From positions 3,798 to 38,979 of the forward strand of contig JAHBMJ010000899.1 in assembly GCA_018398765.1 (NCBI GenBank): a stretch of DNA of 35,182 nucleotides, written 5' to 3'. Of the stretch, positions 30,901 to 35,182 are shown piece after piece. The stretch comes from Chromera velia. Lineage: Eukaryota; Sar; Chromeraceae. A program made the translations under genes and the position numbers. How positions within the stretch are numbered: position 1 is the stretch's first letter; the number at the start of each line of letters is the position of its first letter. Under the pieces are notes generated by a model. The model saw nothing but the letters and a program-made list of their open reading frames with translations, ran no database searches and was not told the origin of the DNA.

Positions 30901-33649
30901 CTTTCTTTTTCCCTCTTCTGGTTGACCAGGCAGATAGACAGACTGAGTGACTGACGCTTTGGCCTCGTTGACTAAATTCTCAACAGTTGACTTCTGCTCT
31001 TCCCCTCCACCTGCACGTAAGACGCGCGTGTGGACATATACATACATACATACATACATACATGCATATGTACACTCATACCTGCATAGGCAGTCACGAA
31101 GAGTACGAGAGAGACAGAGAAAGGAAAACTTGCCTTGGCGAGGAGTGGGGTGAAGAAGCTGAAGGAACTTCAACGAACAAATTGCCGTATCATTGGGAAT
31201 AGCCAGAAAAAAAGAAACACAGAGGCACCTAGATACATGATGAAAATAGCCGCAGTACAATTGCAATAGCTCCCGCTCCCTTGAAACACCTCCTGTCCCC
31301 ACTTTCTTTACCGCTCCCTCCCTGACTCTCTGACTAACTCACTCGAAGTCAATTGGTTGATCCGGTCACAGGTGGACTGTGCCACTGCAAAGGAAAGTCA
31401 AAAAGCAGAGAATGAGGGGGGGGGGCGTAAGAAGGACAAGTGCACATAGACTTTTGCATACTTGCTTCTCTTCTCGTGTGGTTGCCGTCTCCTTTTCAAT
31501 GCCCTTCTACAGAAGTGGAGAAACAGGAGGAGTGCCCAAGGAGTTCGACGCCAGATGGCTCCAAAAGCACTCAAGAGGAAGAATGCACAATATCATGTTT
31601 TCGGAAACCCCAACTACCGTGCCGGTCACCCCTTCATGTAAACTCACTTGCTAGCGTCTCTTCCAATCCCCCGCCAGGCCGTCTGCCACCCCCCCCTCCT
31701 CCCCCTGCAGGAGGCGGGGGTGGCGGTGGTTGTCCCCCTCTCCCTCCTCCACCGTCTCCTCCAAAAGCACCCGGAGAAAAACCCAACGAAGAGGACGAAA
31801 AGCCCCGCATGCCCCCGCCTCCCTGCTGCTGGGCGCTCTCTGGAGGGGGCTGAATGCCTGCAACAGCAAAGTGCTCGATCGCATGTGGGGACAGACACAG
31901 AAAAGAAAAAGGGAAAAGACCAATCGACAAACAACACATGTGCGAACAGAGCTACGGAGAATCAAATGAAAGTATTGACAGTGGGAAGTTGGGCACAAAC
32001 CACTGACAAGTAAAACAAAAACGAACACAGACACCAGGACAAACACAGAGACCAGGAGCTTTTCACCCAGGCAGCCTGTGATCCACATTCCCATTCCATA
32101 CCCTCTCACCCCCCCTCCACCAACTCTCTGTACAGACACAGACAGAAAAATAGATAGAGAAAAAAAATGTGTGTGAGTGAGAGAGAGAGACAGAGATCAT
32201 CCTTCTACACACCTTCCCGCTCCAAGACATCCCACGCCTCCTTCAGCTGTCTCCCATTGGCGGTGCTGGGCGTTCTGTTCATCAACGCCTGCTTGTTTGT
32301 TCGTACACACAAGCAAGGAGAGAATTCGAATGAGGCAAACACATGGAACGTCATCTTTCCTTCCTTCCCAGCTTCCTTGGCCCGTTCACTGCTTGATGTG
32401 CTCTTTCAAAGAGACAAAGACATGCAGACACTTCACAGAGAGGCAGATACACGAGAGAAGGATTCACGCAGTGAGGGGATGGAGAGGCAGAGGACACGGG
32501 GCGCAAATCTACATTCAGCCTTCCTCTCATATAAGGGCTGCCTCTTCTTTCTCTCGTCGTTCTTTCGCACCTGCCCGACTGAGCTGTCGCGTAACATTTG
32601 CTGCTATGTTTGCAAAGTGTCCACTTGATCGCAGTAAGCTCGGCTAGTCCATGGACTGACCCAGTGGTGCAACGTGCCGGCCGCCATGTCTGTGCAGCTC
32701 TTTACCTCCGCATCAGATACCGAAGACCGGAACAGCGTGCTCCGTCTCCGGTTCTGCAATCATTCAGTGATGCAGAAATTGAATTGACCTCTGTCCTGGA
32801 TGGTGCACTCACAAACGGACGGCTTGTGAAACGATGAAGAGAAAGAGGGAGGCCACCGAATTGCTGGTGAAGAAGCGCTGAGTGACTTGCATTCCAAAGA
32901 GCAACAGAAGAGAGTCACCAACCTTCAACCTGCGTTTTGTCCTCTGAGAAAATCCCATATAGCACCACACCAAGACGACACATGCATGCACGCCCACGCA
33001 CCCCCCTACCTTTGCAATCCTCGCGTAGTCCTGGAGGAGTTTGAGGACCTTCGTGTCGATTGCCGCCTTGGCTGAGCTCTCGTCGATGTCCACCAGGCTT
33101 TTGGACAGCTGCGGGTGTCACAACAGAGGTGAAAGCAGCAGAGCGAGAGTACAGAGAGAGGGGGGAGAACGATGGGGAGTGCATGAGGCAGGAAAGGGTA
33201 GTCGGCACGGCTATTGACAGGTAGCCAGGCTCAGAGACGGGGAGACAGAGGGGTGTCGGGAACGGGCAGAGAGACGGCAGTTTGCAGGATTTGTCTGCTG
33301 GTGCATACTCGGGGAGAGTGGAGGCAATAAGACAAGAGACGACCAGAGACAGGAAGGGACAAGGGACCGATCATTTGTGGAGAGATACACACGAATAGGG
33401 TGGGAAACGAAAGAGAGCGGTGAGACAGGAGTTTTTCTGATTCCAGCTTACCTCCATGGCAAGAATTTTGCTCGCAGGTTTTTCATTTTTGTCTTTGAGG
33501 ATCGTGTGGATCTGCTGGAATGCCGCCTTGGCTGCGTCGTTTCCCACGGTGATGACCTCATTGACAAGGTCCTGGAGTTGGGCCTCGTAGAGACTGCGAT
33601 TTCTCGTGGCTTGCTGTACAAGCTCCGTCATGCGAGAGCCCCCCGACAT
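21130..33649 (-). CDS. Chimeric clathrin-adaptor-like protein: VHS/ENTH-like + GAT-like + linker + coiled coil + AP-2 alpha-type appendage
   Basis: Twenty-five exons join with consistent phase from ATG 33649 to TAG 21130: 33649-33452, 33108-33010, 32288-32213, 31857-31648, 31384-31343, 31010-30952, 30791-30712, 30644-30572, 30261-30019, 29803-29170, 28858-28659, 28301-28155, 27867-27598, 27231-27178, 26747-26595, 26408-26282, 26057-25984, 25142-24703, 24424-24367, 23936-23754, 23289-23236, 22881-22738, 22448-22308, 21753-21575, 21262-21130. They total 4071 bases, about 1356 residues, with no internal stop. The order is like GGA adaptors (VHS-GAT-hinge-ear), but the ear is the two-subdomain alpha-adaptin type and there is no adaptin trunk. 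A monomeric trafficking adaptor for clathrin-coated membranes is inferred. The exons at 30712-30791 and 22738-22881 have the weakest splice sites. Confidence 0.8.
22593..22615 (+). repeat. Solo match to the non-LTR 3' terminus inside an intron
   Basis: GCGGAACCTATCAATCAATC resembles GCGGAACATATCAATCAATC at the end of the nested non-LTR element, with one mismatch, in the intron between 22738 and 22448. It may be an almost completely truncated insertion, antisense to the gene. Confidence 0.45.
23131..23192. repeat. (CAGA)n microsatellite, intronic
   Basis: Tandem CAGA/GACA units with three interruptions, in the intron upstream (in gene sense downstream) of exon 23289-23236. Confidence 0.95.
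23637..23745. repeat. Compound (CA)n-(CGCA)n-(CA)n-(GA)n microsatellite abutting a splice donor
   Basis: On the gene strand the donor of exon 23936-23754 (CAG|GTACGTGTGTG) runs straight into CT, then GT repeats. Confidence 0.95.
25766..25851. repeat. (AGCC)n microsatellite, intronic
   Basis: About 20 perfect AGCC units in the 841-bp intron between exons 25984-26057 and 24703-25142, the longest intron of the gene. Confidence 0.97.
25984..27231 (-). CDS. Exons 14-17: coiled coil (residues about 778-913)
   Basis: GLQRELDSVEAELRPRIE, EFVEELDLWKERSRRAEEHI, DKMEGRIDALEEEM, TIERLQANLKEKEQMVAHAK and LKISDLDRELLDLNVAHTK form heptad-like runs across four short exons (54, 153, 127 and 74 bp). The segment probably mediates dimerisation and separates linker from ear. 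GGAs lack such a coil, while eps15/intersectin-type endocytic scaffolds have one. Confidence 0.8.
27598..29803 (-). CDS. Exons 10-13: disordered Gly/Ala/Pro/Phe linker with DPF motifs (residues about 361-777)
   Basis: The four exons are almost free of predicted structure. Phe residues recur as FGAFGG, FGFDEP, FDFD, FGAS. Two DPF tripeptides occur (DDPFGWLAEE and GADPFGAT), as does FDDLA. DPF/DPW and related Phe motifs in endocytic accessory proteins bind the alpha-adaptin appendage, so this linker could engage AP-2 or the protein's own ear. The high GC content and G homopolymers fit the composition. Confidence 0.75.
27876..27980. repeat. (GAAA)n tract serving as polypyrimidine tract
   Basis: On the gene strand this is a run of over 100 bases of (TTTC)n with few interruptions, ending seven bases before the CAG acceptor of exon 27867-27598. 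Confidence 0.95.
30019..31857 (-). CDS. Exons 4-9: Pro/Gly-rich spacer and GAT-like helices (residues about 125-360)
   Basis: Exon 4 (31857-31648) is low-complexity Gly/Pro with a polyproline run. Exons 5-9 then give helix-like stretches: CDRINQLTSS, KSTVENLVNEAKAS, LQEEAQLAVEEGRLEDFDR and TLDTISRAIEAYEEWARRG. Three helices placed after a VHS-like domain and ending in a Y-E-x-W helix are what a GAT domain looks like; GAT domains bind Arf GTPases or ubiquitin. Exon 7 (30791-30712) breaks the pattern, and its downstream intron is only 67 bp, so this part of the model may change. Confidence 0.45.
32213..33649 (-). CDS. Exons 1-3: VHS/ENTH-like N-terminal helical region (residues about 1-124)
   Basis: Reads as an amphipathic alpha-solenoid: LVQQATRNRSLYEAQLQDLV, AAKAAFQQIHTILKDKNEKP, ASKILAMELSKSLVDIDESS, LLQDYARIAKALMN and AWDVLEREGIQPPP across the splice to exon 4. 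VHS domains share an N-terminal AT dipeptide, a run of eight helices with a KP-x-x-K-x-L pattern, and a final W/Y-x-x-L-x-x-x-GI-x-P segment. These domains bind sorting signals or ubiquitin, and related ENTH/ANTH folds bind phosphoinositides. At about 124 residues it is slightly short for VHS. I rank VHS-like above ENTH-like, but only structure prediction can settle it. Confidence 0.55.
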
Positions 33650-33995
33650 CTTCGCAGACTCTTTCTTCTCCGTTCAGTGACAACGAATAAAGGAGAAGTC
33701 AAGGCACAGAGCCAGGTCCGAGATAGCTCAACCGTCGTCCCTTGCAACGAAGAATGAGCAGGTGTTGCTCAAATGAGGAGCGAACAAAAAAGAGTAAGGT
33801 GCCACTCTTGCAGCAGGTGACGGCCAAACAGTTCGAAAGGAAACGTCCAACTCCGGAACGCCGGCAACTGTGCCGCATGGGGTCCTGTTAGTGCATGGCA
33901 TGAAGCAGAGCCTGCAGAGGAGAAGAGACAGTCCATGTGAATTGCCATGAATTGCCCTTCGATCTTGCTGCTCAGTGCCATGCATGCAGGCTTGG
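33650..33995. other. Upstream region of the adaptor gene
   Basis: Should contain the 5' UTR and promoter. I see no TATA box or other recognised element, only moderate GC content. Confidence 0.3.
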
Positions 33996-34075
33996 ATTGC
34001 GGCCCGCGCGGCCGCGGGCCCATGCATGCGCGCGCGGCCGGCCGCGGGGGGGCCGGGCATGCACCGCGGCTCTCG
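33996..34075. promoter_or_regulatory. GC-rich palindromic patch upstream of the adaptor gene
   Basis: A dense run of overlapping palindromes: CGCGGCCGCG, CATGCATG, GCGCGCGC, CGGCCGGCCG, GCATGC, CCGCGG. It lies about 350-420 bp upstream of the ATG at 33649 and is unlike its AT-rich upstream neighbour. It could be a CpG-island-type promoter element or simply a hairpin-prone patch. Function is inferred from position only. Confidence 0.4.
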
Positions 34076-34600
34076 GTTGCAACGCATGCGCATGCAGCAA
34101 TGCAGGATACCCCCTGCACGGGCTCCGGAGGTATGCCGGGGCCCTGAGAAAAAAATGTTCAGAAAAAAAAACATGTGTAACATGGAAAAAATGAGAGGAA
34201 AACAATGTTAGAAAGCAGGAATTCACCTATGAGGAGAATATTTTTTCTGGATTGATTACGGTTCAATAAAAAATGATCGTTCAAAAAATAAAAATAAATA
34301 ATAATAATTCTGTATTATTCCATATAATTCTATATTAAAAACTAGAAAATAAAGCCTAAAGAGAAAAATATATAAAATAAAGAATTAAGTCCACAGATAT
34401 AATTGGGAATAACGAGTGCAATAAGGCTAGTTTCGACGTTACAGGGCTCAAACTTGATTTTAAAGTCTCTGATGCACTGTAATGCAAGGTTTATATGGTC
34501 TGATAAGTTGCAGTTCGTCCAATACAAACTAGTATGGTCATGTATAGTCGTTAATACAAACACTTTTCTCATTCCTTATATATTACTTACACGTGGATGC
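34076..34600. other. AT-rich stretch, no gene recognised
   Basis: From 34145 the sequence is strongly A/T-rich with many A homopolymers. I see no coding frame or RNA. Confidence 0.4.
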
Positions 34601-34730
34601 AATGCAATGCATACAACGGATTAATTACTGCTTCCATGATTCTTCGCTCATGAACGCGCGTCTTGAATGCAATGCATGCAACGGATTAATTACTGCTTCC
34701 ATGATTCTTCGTTCATGAACGCGCATCTTG
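34601..34730. repeat. 65-bp tandem duplication
   Basis: 34601-34665 and 34666-34730 are head-to-tail copies with three differences, all transitions. Each begins AATGCAATGCAT and contains a GAACGCGC word. Confidence 0.92.
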
Positions 34731-34767
34731 GTCTTAAGAATAAGTTCCGCGACCGTATAACGTTTCA

Positions 34768-35182
34768 ACGGAGCCTTCCTTCTTTCCTTCCTTCCTTCCT
34801 TCTCTGTCTCTCTCTTTCTCTTTTTCTGTCTCCCTCCTTCCCTCCCTATCTCTCTCCCCCTCCCTCCAACTCTTCCTCTCTCTGTCCTTTCCTCCCCCTC
34901 CCTCTTCCTCTCTCTCTCTTCTCCCTCATCTCTCTCCCTCCACATTTGTCTTTCTCCCTCCCCCCCTCCCCCTCTTTCTCCCTCCTTCCCTCTCTCTCCC
35001 CCCCTCCCCCTCTCTCTCCCTCTGTATGTGTCTTTCTCCCTCCCTCCCTCTCTCTTTTTCACTCTCTTTCTTCCTCCTTCCCCCCCTCTCTCTCCCTCTC
35101 CCTCTCCCTCTCCCTCTCTCTCCCTCTGCATGCGTCTTTCTTCCTCCCTCCCTCTCTCTCTTTCTCCCTCCTTCCCTCTCTC
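34768..35182. repeat. Long homopyrimidine tract (TTCC/CTCTCC)
   Basis: Nearly uninterrupted C/T on the plus strand for over 400 bases to the window edge, built of TTCC, CCCT and CT units with rare short breaks (TGTATGTG, TGCATGCG). No gene. The long Arg/Glu frame on the opposite strand is a by-product of the repeat. Confidence 0.95.

Noticed and set aside
34625..35131. Minus-strand 168-codon Arg/Glu-rich frame
   Set aside because: Produced entirely by the polypurine repeat on that strand.

Overview
This is a eukaryotic nuclear contig, not a prokaryotic one. Two long minus-strand genes are split by many GT-AG introns whose reading phases can be followed by eye, and the space around them is filled with transposons, MITEs and microsatellites. 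Frequent GCATGC palindromes, CAG acceptors, many GTC donors and a GC-richer coding sequence in an AT-richer background suggest a protist alga, perhaps a chromerid-type alveolate or a stramenopile. That placement is a guess.

Layout. 1-5950 is repeat-rich: two decayed non-LTR retrotransposon fragments (about 1529-1585 and 1690-2600, minus strand) and two terminal-inverted-repeat elements (3509-4317; 5260-5788, with a 6-bp target duplication). 6104-10393 (minus) is a six-exon gene for a secreted protein that joins a 2-oxoglutarate/Fe(II) oxygenase domain to FG-GAP repeats. All its exon phases agree, yet two in-frame stops (TAG 8790-8792, TAA 7917-7919) interrupt it. A 31-N gap lies at 10768-10798. 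11389-20543 is a complete but mutated Ty3/gypsy-type LTR retrotransposon with 275-bp LTRs, PBS, gag, a -1 frameshift signal with a predicted H-type pseudoknot, pol and PPT. A non-LTR retrotransposon (about 17389-20226) is nested just upstream of its PPT.

21130-33649 (minus) is the most interesting locus. Twenty-five exons join in perfect phase to encode about 1356 residues: an N-terminal VHS/ENTH-like helical region, a GAT-like helical region, a long Gly/Ala/Pro/Phe linker with DPF motifs, a coiled coil, and a C-terminal AP-2 alpha-adaptin-type appendage with both its sandwich and platform subdomains. This resembles a GGA adaptor in layout but carries an alpha-type ear without an adaptin trunk. 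I know of no described family with this architecture. 33650-35182 holds a GC-rich palindromic patch, a 65-bp tandem duplication and a >400-bp pyrimidine tract.

The two host genes lie on the same strand. The retrotransposon nest sits between the 3' end of the adaptor gene and the 5' end of the oxygenase gene. Exon models come from reading alone; splice sites, domain assignments and element families need transcript and profile confirmation.
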